From positions 1 to 33,404 of the forward strand of contig JABWCM010000119.1 of the NCBI GenBank assembly GCA_013360285.1: DNA of 33,404 nucleotides, given 5' to 3'. The notes under the pieces were generated by a model. The model saw nothing but the letters and a program-made list of their open reading frames with translations, did not search any database and was not told the DNA's origin. This DNA comes from Myxococcales bacterium. GTDB taxonomy: Bacteria > Myxococcota_A > UBA9042 > JABWCM01. Position numbers and translations under genes: made by a program. Positions within the stretch are counted from its first letter, which is position 1, and each line of letters begins with the position of its first letter. Positions 16,358-25,560 of the stretch are shown here, one piece after another.

Positions 16358-17914
16358 GTGCCGGATACGTTGTTGGTCAGTTCCAGCAGGGGGGTGAATC
16401 GTGTCGCGATACTGGACGGCGATTCAACGGTAGAGTTGTACGTGGAACCCCAGCACCATAAAGGGTTAGTGGGCAATTTGTACCTGGGAAGGGTAGTGCG
16501 TGTGTTACCCGGCATGCAGAGCGCGTTTGTTGACATCGGATTGGTACGTACGGCGTTTCTTCACGTATCTGATGTGCTTCGTCCAGTGTCTGATGAATTG
16601 CCGGGTGACATGAATGGTCACGATGAGGTAGCGATGGACCCTGGTGCCGCAGACGTCCCACAGAATGACTCGGCAACTGATTCCGAACCCGTAACCATAT
16701 TTCGTTCCGCAGGGCCGTCGATCGATGAGTTGTTAAAGGAAGGCCAAGAAATTCTCGTCCAGGTCGCAAAGGACCCTATCGGTACAAAAGGAGCAAGATT
16801 AACGACCCATATCTCGCTGCCGGGCAGAAATGTTGTTTTTCTTCCCACAGTTGACCATGTTGGCGTTTCGCGTCGAATTGAGGATGCTCAAGAACGAGAG
16901 CGGTTGCGCAAAATTGCACAGGATGTGAAACCAGCCAGCGCTGGAGTGATCGTTCGAACAGTTGCTGAAGGTCGTGATACCGACGAATTACGCGAGGATA
17001 TCGACATGCTTAAGTCGCAATGGGACTACATGTTGACCGGGTGTCATTCCGCTACAGCGCCGGCTCTGATTCATGAAGATTTGGACTTGGTGCTTCGGTG
17101 CATACGTGACGAGTTGTCCACCCGGTATCAACGGGTGCTGATCGATGATCCTGTTCAGTTTGAACGGGTTGGTGGTTTTGTCAAACGGTACATGCCGCGA
17201 TGTGAACATCTCATTGAGCTTTATGAAGGTAGCGAGCCGCTGTTTGAACGGTTCGGTGTGGACCTGGAAATTGCGCGGGCTATTGACCGCAAGGTATGGT
17301 TGAAGTCGGGTGGAACGATTGTAATCGACCGAACGGAGGCGTTGACTTCTATAGATGTCAATACCGGTCGCTACACGGGAAAAAGCGACCTCGAAGAAAC
17401 CGTCTTCAAGATCAACATGGAAGCGGCGAAAGAGATCGCATACCAGATTCGCCTTCGCAACATCGGGGGAATAATCATAATCGATTTTATCGATATGGAA
17501 CTGCCGGAGCATCGAGAACGTGTTTATCGGGCACTGGTGGAGTCGCTAAAAGCTGACAAAGCCAGGACCAACGTACTGCCTATGAGCCCGATTGGACTGG
17601 TCGAGATGACCAGAAAACGTGTTAGAGAAAGTCTCGGACAGCAGCTTACTGAACGATGTTTTTATTGTGAAGGAAAGGGATATCTGAAGTCTACGGCGCT
17701 CGTAGCAGATGATGCGATTGCACGAATCAGAAAAGTGGCCGCATTCGCGCAATACAGCATCATCCACGTTACCGCGAATGCACGCGTTGCAGAATTGCTT
17801 TGGGTTGAAAGACGGGATCGAATCGCCGAGTTGGAGCGAGCGACGGGAGCCACTATCTTAGTGAAATCCGATGACGTGTTTCATTTGGAACAGTTAGAGG
17901 TATTTGGGAAATAG
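16358..17914 (+). CDS. rng: Ribonuclease G/E family endoribonuclease
   Basis: The 518-residue enzyme matches RNase G: single-strand RNA cleavage in rRNA maturation and mRNA decay. The N-terminal S1-type region includes GLVGNLYLGRVVRVLPGMQSAFVDIGLVRTAFLH, split by an acidic insert of about 35 residues before ILVQVAKDPIGTKGARLTT. The catalytic DNase I-like domain has ALTSIDVNTGRYTG and GGIIIIDFIDM, giving the two metal-binding aspartates. The zinc-link motif is CFYCEGKG. It lacks the long C-terminal scaffold of RNase E, so rng is the better name. GTG at 16358 is preferred (GGGG six bases upstream; MPDTLLV aligns with family N-termini); a GTG at 16316 is in frame. It is followed 10 bases later by a PilZ gene. 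Confidence 0.93.
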   Translation: MPDTLLVSSSRGVNRVAILDGDSTVELYVEPQHHKGLVGNLYLGRVVRVLPGMQSAFVDIGLVRTAFLHVSDVLRPVSDELPGDMNGHDEVAMDPGAADVPQNDSATDSEPVTIFRSAGPSIDELLKEGQEILVQVAKDPIGTKGARLTTHISLPGRNVVFLPTVDHVGVSRRIEDAQERERLRKIAQDVKPASAGVIVRTVAEGRDTDELREDIDMLKSQWDYMLTGCHSATAPALIHEDLDLVLRCIRDELSTRYQRVLIDDPVQFERVGGFVKRYMPRCEHLIELYEGSEPLFERFGVDLEIARAIDRKVWLKSGGTIVIDRTEALTSIDVNTGRYTGKSDLEETVFKINMEAAKEIAYQIRLRNIGGIIIIDFIDMELPEHRERVYRALVESLKADKARTNVLPMSPIGLVEMTRKRVRESLGQQLTERCFYCEGKGYLKSTALVADDAIARIRKVAAFAQYSIIHVTANARVAELLWVERRDRIAELERATGATILVKSDDVFHLEQLEVFGK

Positions 17915-17924
17915 AAGGTGCGGC

Positions 17925-18260
17925 ATGGACGATTGGGATACCCGGAGACCGGTCCGAGTGACCGTGAACAGCGAATTTTCTGACTTGGGGGACGCTGTTG
18001 CTGAGTACGTATCCGATGTTTCTCTCACGGGAGCGTTTATTCGGAGCCACTCACCATTGCCGGTCGGAACTCTCGTTAATTTGCGTTTTTCGATGATCTT
18101 GGACGAATTGGAGGAGGTGGTGGGTCAGGGGCGAGTTGTTCGTATTGTTCTTGAGCCTCAAGACGAGATGGGAATGGGAGTAGAGTTTTTGCACCTAGAC
18201 CATCACAGTCAGATCGTCATCGCGAAAGTTGTTGCAAAACGGAGCATGTTTGTAAGTTAA
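17925..18260 (+). CDS. PilZ-domain protein
   Basis: The 111-residue protein is essentially one PilZ domain, a cyclic-di-GMP receptor fold. An arginine motif lies at the start (TRRPVRV) and the second motif is DVSLTGAFI (D-x-S-x-x-G), followed by LPVGTLVNLRF and GMGVEFLHLD. The arginine motif is shorter than the canonical RxxxR, so binding is likely but not certain. ATG at 17925 has AAGG eight bases upstream, just past the RNase G stop, so the two are probably cotranscribed. Myxococcota carry many such stand-alone PilZ proteins. Confidence 0.85.
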   Translation: MDDWDTRRPVRVTVNSEFSDLGDAVAEYVSDVSLTGAFIRSHSPLPVGTLVNLRFSMILDELEEVVGQGRVVRIVLEPQDEMGMGVEFLHLDHHSQIVIAKVVAKRSMFVS

Positions 18261-18263
18261 CGT

Positions 18264-18296
18264 GCAGGTTTCTCAGAGTTTGTGAAAAAATCTGGG
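18264..18296 (+). repeat. Imperfect inverted repeat after the PilZ gene
   Basis: Directly after the PilZ stop, AGGTTTCTCA is followed by TGTGAAAAAATCT, an imperfect inverted repeat resembling the GGATTTCTCAC arm of the hairpin at 26738. It may be a degenerate family D unit; no T-run follows, so it is not a standard terminator. Confidence 0.3.
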
Positions 18297-18348
18297 CACA
18301 GGTTTTGAGCGTGGATTTTGCGCCGAATTGGTTTTGAACAAACCGAGT

Positions 18349-18363
18349 CATATCGGGAATATG
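18349..18363. repeat. CATAT-CGGGA-ATATG mini-hairpin
   Basis: The sequence CATATCGGGAATATG contains TATCGGGAATA, the same 11 bases that form the centre of element C and of the B2/B4 elements. Here it stands alone in the gap between the PilZ gene and the J-domain gene. Confidence 0.4.
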
Positions 18364-18433
18364 GTGCAGGTTTTTTCGGAATTAAGGCGGCCCAAAGCCA
18401 CTGCCCAAAGCCTGCGCAGGTCACAAACTCTCA

Positions 18434-18808
18434 TTAATTGGGCGTTTGATTCAGCCGCGTCTGCAGGTACAGGTAACTACTGTGAAGTTGTTGGGTCAAT
18501 CGGGTTGCTGCGTCATGAAGTCTGGGGTTATGTGTATGTCGATCCGGATGATAAATGCGTACAAGCCGTTTATATTGTGCTTTGACAGCAGAAAACGACG
18601 ACCCATACGGTAGCTCAAAAATCGCGTAGTGTCTGGCCAGTTCGGGATCTTGATGACGTCTTTGAGTATGGGACTCGGACTTTATCGGAAGGGAATGAGT
18701 TCCTTGATGCGGAAAGGATCCCGGCAGATCTGCTTCCGTGTCGGGTGCTGACCGTTTGTCATGTATTTCTGCCTCGACAATTCTCACAAGACGGTTCCAA
18801 AACGACAT
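18434..18808 (-). CDS. Small J-domain protein
   Basis: The 124-residue product has a C-terminal J domain (about residues 57-120): HYAIFELPYGSSFSAVKAQ, then RLVRIYHPDRH with the HPD motif, and a final helix with SSYLYLQTRL. The first 50 residues are polar and unrelated to anything I know. ATG at 18808 is chosen because GAGG lies six bases upstream (GAGGTCTGTATG); the frame remains open upstream to 18907. It would stimulate an Hsp70 partner, possibly the dnaK product in this window. It points at the PilZ gene, and element A2 lies just upstream. Confidence 0.75.
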   Translation of the reverse strand: MSFWNRLVRIVEAEIHDKRSAPDTEADLPGSFPHQGTHSLPIKSESHTQRRHQDPELARHYAIFELPYGSSFSAVKAQYKRLVRIYHPDRHTHNPRLHDAATRLTQQLHSSYLYLQTRLNQTPN

Positions 18809-18910
18809 ACAGACCTCGCACATTGGTGCAGACTTATGAAGAACAGCAAGTGTCGTAAAGCCAAAACTATTCCCGGTTTCGGCTGCTGGTCTTTTAGGAC
18901 CACACACCTA

Positions 18911-19089
18911 AGAGGGTGTTTGGGTAAAAAATTACGTTACTCGAAACATTGGCCTACTCCGTCGGCCGTGCCTCGGTCGGCCCATCCTCAGCGTACCATT
19001 GGGTACGCCTCCGGTAGACCTCGGTCGGTCCGACCGACTCGTTACGGCCACTGTTTCGCTCGCCGTTATTTTTTTCCCAAACACCCTCT
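18911..19089 (+). mobile_element. Palindromic element family A, copy A2
   Basis: This 179-base copy starts AGAGGGTGTTTGGG and ends CCCAAACACCCTCT. The inside shares ATTGGCCTACT, CTCGGTCGGCCCATCCTCAG and TACGGCCACTGT with A3 but has extra bases around the centre, where GTACC-like arms enclose a short loop. It is immediately followed, one base later, by element B2. There is no transposase frame. It lies upstream of both the minus-strand J-domain gene and plus-strand xerC. Confidence 0.85.
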
Positions 19090-19090
19090 G

Positions 19091-19262
19091 AGAGGGTCAG
19101 CGGAAATAGATAAGTGAACCCTGTTCGGCTAATTTAGGCTGCCTTGGCCAGTCCCCAGTCCCGTCCTTGCGGAATATTCCCGATATTCCTCAGTCCGGTC
19201 TCGGACAATTCAGCGCTAAATTAGCTCGACCAGGGTCACTTCCTTATTCCCGCTGACCCTCT
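19091..19262 (+). mobile_element. Palindromic element family B, copy B2
   Basis: The 172-base copy begins AGAGGGTCAGCGGAAATA and ends CCGCTGACCCTCT. It is nearly the reverse complement of B4. Centre: GGAATATTCCCGATATTCC. If the terminal repeat starts at GAGGGT, TGA flanks both ends, a possible 3-bp target duplication. It occupies the space directly before xerC. Confidence 0.85.
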
Positions 19263-19366
19263 GAGAGCTGTCGAATGGGTGGACCATCGGGGTGAATCGG
19301 TTGTTGACAAGAGGTTCCGTTCGTAACTGCTCCTCGGTGCTGGGCAGCGTTCAATTGGTGAGATTT

Positions 19367-20314
19367 ATGGTTGTTTCTGAGCGTCCGCAGTCCTTTGATG
19401 GTTGGTTGGACCTTTTCCTTAGTCACTTGAGGGTGTCGCAGGGTGCGTCACACCAGACTTTACGAGCCTATTCATCCGATATCTCCGATTTTCGTGCTTT
19501 TCTTGGCGAAAACTTGAATGAATTTGCCGGTAATCAGGTAGAAGTAGATTCTGAACTTGTTCGGTCGTATGTTACCAGCATATACACCAAGGTGACCTCA
19601 TCGACTCTGGCTAGAAAGCTGTCCTCGCTGCGTTCGTTTTATCGATTTCTTCTTGTACGCGGTGTTGTCGAAAGAAATCCTCTTGAAGGTGTACGTTCGC
19701 CGAAGCAGGACCAGCGCCTCCCGACCGTTTTGTCTCAAGAAGACACATTTAGGTTGGTTGATACTCCGTTGGCCGAATCGGATTTGGGAGTTCGGGATCG
19801 TGCAGTTCTGGAACTGCTTTATGCTTCCGGTTTGAGAGTGGGAGAACTGGTGGGGCTGGATATTGACAAAGTGGACCGTGCCGGAGGCTGGGTGCGTGTA
19901 CTTGGCAAAGGCAACAAAGAACGAGACGTTCCGTTTGGCAAAAGTGCCGCCGCGGCGTTGGATGCGTGGGATGTGGAGCGAACGAAATGGCTTGATGCGA
20001 AGCGTGAGGTGCGGCAAAAAGCGTTATTCATCAGCCGACGGTGCACTCGGCTAACCGAACGAAGCGTTGCGCGGCTGGTCGACAAATATGTTTTGGAGGC
20101 GGCGGTGCGTTTGCGCATCAGTCCACATGGTTTACGCCACACGTTTGCAACCCATCTGCTCGAAGCCGGTGCCGATCTGCGGCATATTCAGGAACTGTTG
20201 GGACACGCCAGCTTGAGCACCACGCAGCGGTACACACATGTGCAGCTTGAACGGTTGTTTGAAGTTTATGACAACTGTCATCCCAAAGCTCGACGAGGAA
20301 GTGATCATGAGTGA
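19367..20314 (+). CDS. xerC: Tyrosine recombinase XerC
   Basis: The 315-residue recombinase resolves chromosome dimers at dif with XerD. The N-terminal SAM-like core-binding domain (about 7-105) includes [14 protein letters not shown]. The catalytic set is complete: Arg157 in ASGLRVGEL, Lys181 in GKGNKER, His254 and Arg257 in [13 protein letters not shown], His280 in [15 protein letters not shown], and Tyr289. ATG at 19367 gives the usual length; the frame is open to 19292 but without similarity. The end overlaps hslV by eight bases. The order xerC-hslV-hslU occurs widely and supports XerC over XerD or an integrase, even though mobile elements lie next to it. Confidence 0.93.
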   Translation: MVVSERPQSFDGWLDLFLSHLRVSQGASHQTLRAYSSDISDFRAFLGENLNEFAGNQVEVDSELVRSYVTSIYTKVTSSTLARKLSSLRSFYRFLLVRGVVERNPLEGVRSPKQDQRLPTVLSQEDTFRLVDTPLAESDLGVRDRAVLELLYASGLRVGELVGLDIDKVDRAGGWVRVLGKGNKERDVPFGKSAAAALDAWDVERTKWLDAKREVRQKALFISRRCTRLTERSVARLVDKYVLEAAVRLRISPHGLRHTFATHLLEAGADLRHIQELLGHASLSTTQRYTHVQLERLFEVYDNCHPKARRGSDHE

Positions 20315-20882
20315 ATTTCACGGAACGACTATATTGTGTGTTCGCAAAGACAACGATGTTGTGATTGTTGGTGATGGGCAAGTTAGTCTCGGGAATACCA
20401 TTATGAAGTCCTCCGCTGTCAAAGTGCGCAGACTTGGGCAGGGCAGGGTTTTAAGCGGTTTCGCTGGCTCTACCGCCGATGCTTTTTCGCTCTTTGAGAA
20501 GTTTGAATCTAAGTTAAAAGATTTCAGCGGTAATATAACAAGAGCTGCGGTCGAGCTTGCGAAAGATTGGCGGGCAGACAGAACGTTGAGAAGACTCGAG
20601 GCGCTGTTGCTTGTAGCCGATACTGACAGAACCTTTGTCTTAAGCGGAAGTGGCGACGTGATTGAACCAGACGAAGGGATTGCTGCAATCGGGTCGGGTG
20701 GAATGTATGCATTGTCGGCGGCAAAAGGGTTGGTTCGGCATTGTGAGCATATGACAGCTCGTGAAATCGCGTTGGCTGCGATGGGGATTGCCGCAGAGAT
20801 TTGTGTGTTTACAAACGACCGCTTCCACTTGGAAGAAATTACTGGTGCGCCGCGGGAAATCGCCGTTAAGTCTTCAGGTTAG
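20307..20882 (+). CDS. hslV: ATP-dependent protease subunit HslV
   Basis: HslV (ClpQ) is the proteolytic ring of the HslUV protease. The 191-residue product starts with a six-residue propeptide (MSEFHG) before the catalytic threonine at position 7 (TTILCVRK). Other family motifs are [64 protein letters not shown] and the C-terminal [17 protein letters not shown] at 20307 has AGGA ten bases upstream and overlaps the xerC stop, suggesting coupling. hslU follows after 234 bases. Confidence 0.97.
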   Translation: MSEFHGTTILCVRKDNDVVIVGDGQVSLGNTIMKSSAVKVRRLGQGRVLSGFAGSTADAFSLFEKFESKLKDFSGNITRAAVELAKDWRADRTLRRLEALLLVADTDRTFVLSGSGDVIEPDEGIAAIGSGGMYALSAAKGLVRHCEHMTAREIALAAMGIAAEICVFTNDRFHLEEITGAPREIAVKSSG

Positions 20883-21116
20883 AACTTTTTGCTCCACAAC
20901 CTGACGGACACAGATAATGGTGCAACAATGAGCGCGGGTCAGCAAGTCGATCCGCGGAAAAGTAGTGTGTTGACCTTGTGGTCGTGAACAAGTGGACCCG
21001 GTGGGGTAGCCCAGTCGTTTGATCGGTTCGTCGTGTGGGCGGACGTGGGTTTGTGTCTGGCTTCGTGGTTTCGATAACCCAAAGAAGTGGTCGTTTTCGA
21101 CCCGAGAAGTCTCGTT

Positions 21117-22490
21117 ATGTTAGATAAAATAGAGTCTATGTTTACGCCTCGAGAGCTCGTTTCCGAACTGGACCGTTACATTGTGGGCCAAAGTAAGGCG
21201 AAACGCGCGGTGGCAGTGGCGCTTCGAACTCGTTGGCGCCGGCAACAGTGTCCTGAAGACGTTCGTGACGAAATTACACCAAAAAATATTATTTTGATGG
21301 GACCCACAGGTGTGGGAAAGACAGAAATCGCTCGTAGATTAGCAAAACTCGTTCGGGCGCCGTTTATCAAAGTGGAAGCAACGAAATTCACGGAAGTTGG
21401 GTACGTGGGTCGAGATGTGGATTCAATGATTCGGGATCTGACGGACCTTGCTGTAAATATGGTTAAGGCAGAAGCTCAAGACGCAGTTGTGGCGCAAGGA
21501 GCCAAAGCTGCTGAAGAACGGATCTTGGACATCCTGCTTCCGCCGCCTCCGGCTCGTTCGCGGCCGGGTTTTGAGGAACGAGATCCCTCTGCCGATGGAA
21601 GTTCGGCAGGTTCCTCGCGAGAGAAGATGCGACAGAGATTGCGGGCGGGGGAGCTGGACGACCGGATGGTGGAGATTGAGCTGGCGGAACGAAGTTCTGC
21701 GCCGATGTTCGAAGTGTTTTCGTCCGGCCCGATGGAGTCAATGGACTCAAACATTCGGGACATGCTTGGTAACCTATTCCCAAAGAAGAGCAAAAAACGC
21801 GGAATTTCAGTGAAAGATGCCTTGGTCGCTTTGACGGAGGAGGAGGCTCAGAAGCTTGTCGATATGGACGCTGTGGTGAAGTCGGCAATCCAGCGAACTG
21901 AACAGGCGGGTATCGTGTTTATCGATGAAATAGACAAGATCGCCGTCCGTAGTTCGTCACATGGTCCCGACGTATCCCGCCAGGGGGTCCAGCGGGACAT
22001 ACTGCCGATTGTGGAAGGTTCGACGGTGAACACAAAACACGGATTGGTGCGCACGGACCATATTCTGTTTATCGCGGCCGGTGCATTTCATATTGCCAAG
22101 CCGTCCGACCTTATGCCGGAGCTGCAGGGGAGGTTTCCGATTCGTGTTGAATTGGAGTCTCTGAGTAAAGATGACTTTGTACGAATTCTGACGGAGCCGG
22201 AAAACTCGCTTACGCGACAATATGTGGCTTTGTTGGCAACCGAAGGTGTTTCGGTGGACTTCCGCTCGGATGCTATTGTAACGATTGCAGAAATTGCGAC
22301 CGAGGCCAATCAACGTATGGAGAATATCGGCGCCAGGAGATTGCATACGATTCTTGAGCTATTGTTGGATGACTTGAGTTTTGACGCTCCGGAAAAGAGA
22401 GGTACGACAGTTGCGATTGATGCGGCCTATGTTAAGGAACGATTGGCTGGAGTATTGGCCGATGAAGACTTAAGTAAGTATATTCTGTAG
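21117..22490 (+). CDS. hslU: ATP-dependent protease ATPase subunit HslU
   Basis: HslU (ClpY) unfolds substrates and feeds them to HslV. The 457-residue AAA+ protein has Walker [10 protein letters not shown], the pore loop GYVG in [13 protein letters not shown], Walker [10 protein letters not shown], an intermediate I domain with a Pro/Arg-rich stretch ([12 protein letters not shown]), sensor 1 FIAAGAF and sensor 2 region [10 protein letters not shown]. It ends DEDLSKYIL, the C-terminal tail that docks into HslV. Start choice is uncertain: ATG 21117, ATG 21138 (MFTPRELV, which fits family N-termini) and GTG 21087 are in frame. The 234-base gap after hslV shows no gene or clear promoter. Confidence 0.96.
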   Translation: MLDKIESMFTPRELVSELDRYIVGQSKAKRAVAVALRTRWRRQQCPEDVRDEITPKNIILMGPTGVGKTEIARRLAKLVRAPFIKVEATKFTEVGYVGRDVDSMIRDLTDLAVNMVKAEAQDAVVAQGAKAAEERILDILLPPPPARSRPGFEERDPSADGSSAGSSREKMRQRLRAGELDDRMVEIELAERSSAPMFEVFSSGPMESMDSNIRDMLGNLFPKKSKKRGISVKDALVALTEEEAQKLVDMDAVVKSAIQRTEQAGIVFIDEIDKIAVRSSSHGPDVSRQGVQRDILPIVEGSTVNTKHGLVRTDHILFIAAGAFHIAKPSDLMPELQGRFPIRVELESLSKDDFVRILTEPENSLTRQYVALLATEGVSVDFRSDAIVTIAEIATEANQRMENIGARRLHTILELLLDDLSFDAPEKRGTTVAIDAAYVKERLAGVLADEDLSKYIL

Positions 22491-22509
22491 TTTTCTTACA
22501 AGTGCTCTC

Positions 22510-22674
22510 AGAGGATCAGTTTCAAGCCGGAAGTGTCCCTGGTCGGGTCGAGTTGGAGCCAAATTGTCCGGAGCCGGACTGACAAATATCGGGAATATTC
22601 GGCAAGGACGGGACTGGACACACCGGCCAAAAGCGGCCGATCCAGGGACGCTTATCTATTTCCGCTGACTCTCT
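22510..22674 (-). mobile_element. Palindromic element family B, copy B3
   Basis: The 165-base copy starts AGAGGATCAGTTTCAAGCC and ends TTTCCGCTGACTCTCT. It has the same two arm types as B1 but in the opposite orientation. The centre includes AATATCGGGAATATT. It sits between the hslU stop and the argD start, leaving only 19 bases before argD, so argD must be expressed through it or from within it. Confidence 0.8.
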
Positions 22675-22693
22675 GATTTTGTGCATCAACAGG

Positions 22694-23950
22694 ATGGAAT
22701 CGATGAGCCGACAGGAACCGCTGTCCACTCCGCAACTTTTGGAGCTTGGACCCAAAGTATTTACTCCGAATTATCGACAACTACCCGTCATTTTTACGCG
22801 AGGTGAAGGGTGTCACGTATGGGATTCTACAGGGCGTCGCTACCTTGATTTGGTTGGAGGTATTGCCGTCAATGTGTTAGGTCATGCGCATCCGATGATC
22901 GTAGAGGTTGTGAACAGGCAAGTTCGCGATCTTATTCATGTTTCAAATTTGTATTATAACGAACCGGCGATACGTCTGGCATCAGAACTTCAAAGACTCT
23001 CCGGATTCGGCGGGCGGGTATTTTTTGCGAATTGTGGCGCAACCGCCAATGAAGCCGCCATTAAATTAGCTCGGAGATATTTCAGGACGGTTGTTCGTCG
23101 TGATCGTTTTGAATTTATCACCATGGAACATTCCTTTCACGGACGGACGTTGGCGATGACCGCGGCAACGGGGCAGCCCAAATATCAAATGGGTTACGAA
23201 CCGCTTCCGGCCGGCTTTGTATATGCGCCATTTAACGACCTTCAGGCGATATCGGCTAAGATAAGCTCTCGGACTGCGGCTGTTCTTTTGGAACCGATTC
23301 AAGGGGAGGGAGGGGTTGTCCCTGCAAAAGAAGGATTTTTGCGCGGATTGCGGGAACTATGTGATTCTCATGGCATACTGCTTATTCTGGATGAGGTTCA
23401 AACCGGGATCGGCCGCACTGGATCGTTCTTCGCTTATGAGCAGGAAGGGATCAAGCCGGATATTGTAACCATCGCAAAGGGCTTGGGTGGGGGGCTTCCC
23501 ATCGGCGCTATGATCGCCGCACCGAAGGTTGCTGAAGGGTTTGAGCCTGGTGCCCATGCGACAACATTCGGCGGAAATCCGCTGGTGTGTGCCGTTGCTC
23601 TTGCGGTTTTAGAGGCGATTGAGGTGGAGGGACTCCTGGACAACAGTCGGATGATCGGGGAGTATTTGCTTGACGGCCTTACCGTGATGCGTGACGATCC
23701 CAAACTGGAAGGTGTAGTTCGCGATGTGCGTGGACGTGGGTTGATGGTTGGGCTTGAGTTGGATGGAGTGGATTGCCGACAAATCATGACGCAGTGTTTA
23801 CATCGTGGTTTGTTGGTAAGTGTTGCCGGTACCAACGTGATTAGGTTTGTTCCACCGTTGATTGTTGGCAAAGGCCATATTCAGGCTGCGTTAGCTGTTT
23901 TGTACGAAGTTTTGATAGATGTTGTAAAAGAAAGGTCGCAACGAAAATAA
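22694..23950 (+). CDS. argD: Acetylornithine aminotransferase ArgD
   Basis: ArgD is a class III PLP aminotransferase of arginine synthesis (N-acetylornithine with 2-oxoglutarate), often also acting in lysine synthesis. The 418-residue product has YLDLVGGIAVNVLGHAHP, ANCGATANEAAIKLAR, EHSFHGRTLAMTAATGQPKY, LLEPIQGEGGV, ILDEVQTGIGRTG, the PLP lysine in VTIAKGLGGGLPIGA and HATTFGGNPLVCAVA. The ATG at 22694 or the ATG at 22703 (AGG nine bases before) is the start; the frame opens from a TTG at 22679. It follows hslU as in other deltaproteobacterial genomes. Other class III aminotransferases are possible but ArgD fits best. Confidence 0.93.
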   Translation: MESMSRQEPLSTPQLLELGPKVFTPNYRQLPVIFTRGEGCHVWDSTGRRYLDLVGGIAVNVLGHAHPMIVEVVNRQVRDLIHVSNLYYNEPAIRLASELQRLSGFGGRVFFANCGATANEAAIKLARRYFRTVVRRDRFEFITMEHSFHGRTLAMTAATGQPKYQMGYEPLPAGFVYAPFNDLQAISAKISSRTAAVLLEPIQGEGGVVPAKEGFLRGLRELCDSHGILLILDEVQTGIGRTGSFFAYEQEGIKPDIVTIAKGLGGGLPIGAMIAAPKVAEGFEPGAHATTFGGNPLVCAVALAVLEAIEVEGLLDNSRMIGEYLLDGLTVMRDDPKLEGVVRDVRGRGLMVGLELDGVDCRQIMTQCLHRGLLVSVAGTNVIRFVPPLIVGKGHIQAALAVLYEVLIDVVKERSQRK

Positions 23951-24048
23951 TACCGGCGGAACGCTGATAAAGTCACAGGAATGGGCGCGTATAGTAGGAT
24001 TGGGTAATAACCAAGCCAAGTGGGCACATGCTGCTCGGACCGTCGCTA

Positions 24049-24211
24049 AGAGGGTGTTTGGGAAAAAAATAAGCTACGCGAGCCATTGGCCTACTACGTC
24101 GGTCCTGCCTCGGTCGGCCCATCCTCAGCGTACCTTCGGGTACCAGTCGGCAGGCCCGCCTCGCTACGGCCACTGTCTCGCTCGCCGTTATTTTTTTCAC
24201 AAACACCCTCT
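24049..24211 (+). mobile_element. Palindromic element family A, copy A3
   Basis: This complete 163-base copy starts AGAGGGTGTTTGGG, ends CACAAACACCCTCT, and its terminal repeats pair over about 24 bases with one mismatch. The centre is a GTACC-TTCG-GGTAC hairpin. TAA flanks both ends if the terminus is GAGGGT, a possible 3-bp target duplication. Its left 95 bases equal A1 with one difference. It lies between argD and the next gene; the remaining bases of this 440-base gap hold nothing I can support. Confidence 0.85.
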
Positions 24212-24390
24212 AAGACCCGGACGGCAGTTGCGCTGATGAATACAAATGTGGTTGCGTAGCCAACCATGAGTGGATGGTCGCTTTGCCGGCAAATTGCTGG
24301 GTGCACGGTACTTTGTGCGTATAGCCGCCGCTGCGCCGTTGGAATCGTCATTTTGACGTCAATCCTCGTCGGATAAGGGAGACTTCTCGA

Positions 24391-25560
24391 ATGGTCCTGG
24401 AACGAGCGGTGCATCAAAATCGTTCAAATGAGGAGTTGGACCAACAGGGCCGCGATTCGATGGTTCGCTCAGATGGGGGTGGACAAACTCCGGCCAGTAT
24501 TGCCCGTCAACTCTTGGCATTAAAATTGGACATCGGTGCAGCCGGGTCGATAGGCACTGGGGAACACCCCGATACGCCAAAGACCGGGCAGATTCTGCAG
24601 GCCATAGAGGCGTTAATAAGCGCATTTGATCAGCGTGCTCGGGAAATTGCGGAAGGAAAAATCGCGCCTCCGACTCCGTGGGTGCCGAGTCCTGCCGACG
24701 AAACACAGGATGATACTCGCACCGGACCAGATGACGATGCGTTGTTGCGACACGATACGGCGGTCATTGATCGCGACGCAGTTATTGCGGCTGTTGCCGA
24801 CGTGGACTCTCTCGTCGGTGCGCAAGTCGTACATGATGCTGTGCCTCCCGATATTGAACATGACGTTGAGTCAAGCGTACTCGGTGGTGTCGTTGATGTG
24901 CCGACCGAACTCGTCGACGAGGAGTTGCAAGAACAACTTGTCGATGCAGTGGGGATCGAGCCCTCCGAGACGAAATCGGAACCTCCTCCCGCTCCCCCGC
25001 GTAGCAGCGAGCCGGTTCATTCAAGGGATCGCAACCATGCTGCGACTCCGACCACACCTCCCACAAGTGACGGGTGGCCAACCCAACTCCAAAACGATGA
25101 TGGTTTGGATTCCGATCCGTTCGGCCGCCAATCCGATCTGGACGAAGTCGTCTGGTCGCGGGACATAGAGCTTCTATATGAAGATGTCATTTATTTGTTC
25201 CAGAGCAGCGATACAGAAGGTGCGTTGATTTCGCTTGAGCGGCTGTTAATCGTTGCACCAGCAAACGAGGCTATTCAAGAGTTTGTGGCGCTCAACGAAA
25301 AGAAGCTTGTAGATGTATATGAGAGGCTAATCGGGCCTTGGACGAAAATTCCGCGTAGAAACGTTGATTCGCGGGCAATGCCGACATCTTATCTCCGCGA
25401 CGCAAAGATTGAAAAGGTTGCCCGATTGATCGACGGGAGTACGGCGGTTGAGGAAATTTTTGGCAAAGTTCGCTTTGGGCGTTTGGAAGTTTGCTGCATT
25501 CTTAGTCAACTACAGCGTGCTCGGCTGATCCAATTGGTTGCTCCTCCCACGGTAAATTAA
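24391..25560 (+). CDS. Hypothetical protein with disordered acidic middle and helical C-domain
   Basis: The 389-residue protein has no recognised enzyme motif, signal peptide or membrane segment. Residues of about 30-90 look helical (ASIARQLLALKLDI, QAIEALISAFDQRAREIAEG). About 95-260 is acidic, Pro/Asp-rich and probably disordered. From about 260 a helical pair resembles a TPR (LLYEDVIYLFQSSDTEGALI, then SLERLLIVAPANEAIQEFVA). The last 80 residues (KIEKVARLIDGSTAVEEIF, then FGRLEVCCILSQLQRARLIQL) look like a winged-helix-like domain that occurs at the C-termini of Myxococcota regulatory and motility proteins with PATAN/DUF4388-type domains. AGGGAG lies nine bases before the ATG. The gene stands alone between argD and convergent coaE. 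Confidence 0.75.
   Translation: MVLERAVHQNRSNEELDQQGRDSMVRSDGGGQTPASIARQLLALKLDIGAAGSIGTGEHPDTPKTGQILQAIEALISAFDQRAREIAEGKIAPPTPWVPSPADETQDDTRTGPDDDALLRHDTAVIDRDAVIAAVADVDSLVGAQVVHDAVPPDIEHDVESSVLGGVVDVPTELVDEELQEQLVDAVGIEPSETKSEPPPAPPRSSEPVHSRDRNHAATPTTPPTSDGWPTQLQNDDGLDSDPFGRQSDLDEVVWSRDIELLYEDVIYLFQSSDTEGALISLERLLIVAPANEAIQEFVALNEKKLVDVYERLIGPWTKIPRRNVDSRAMPTSYLRDAKIEKVARLIDGSTAVEEIFGKVRFGRLEVCCILSQLQRARLIQLVAPPTVN

Noticed and set aside
18328..18585. Plus-strand frame of 85 codons after the PilZ gene
   Set aside because: Its 3' half is antisense to the J-domain gene, whose HPD motif is convincing, and no ribosome binding site precedes it.
18911..20314. xerC plus flanking elements as an integron or integrative element
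   Set aside because: The recombinase sits in the common xerC-hslV-hslU order with an overlapping hslV, so it is the housekeeping gene; the elements have their own inverted termini and no attachment-site duplication was seen.
24094..24417. Minus-strand frame of 107 codons through element A3
   Set aside because: Much of it is the palindromic element itself; the rest lacks similarity and a start signal.
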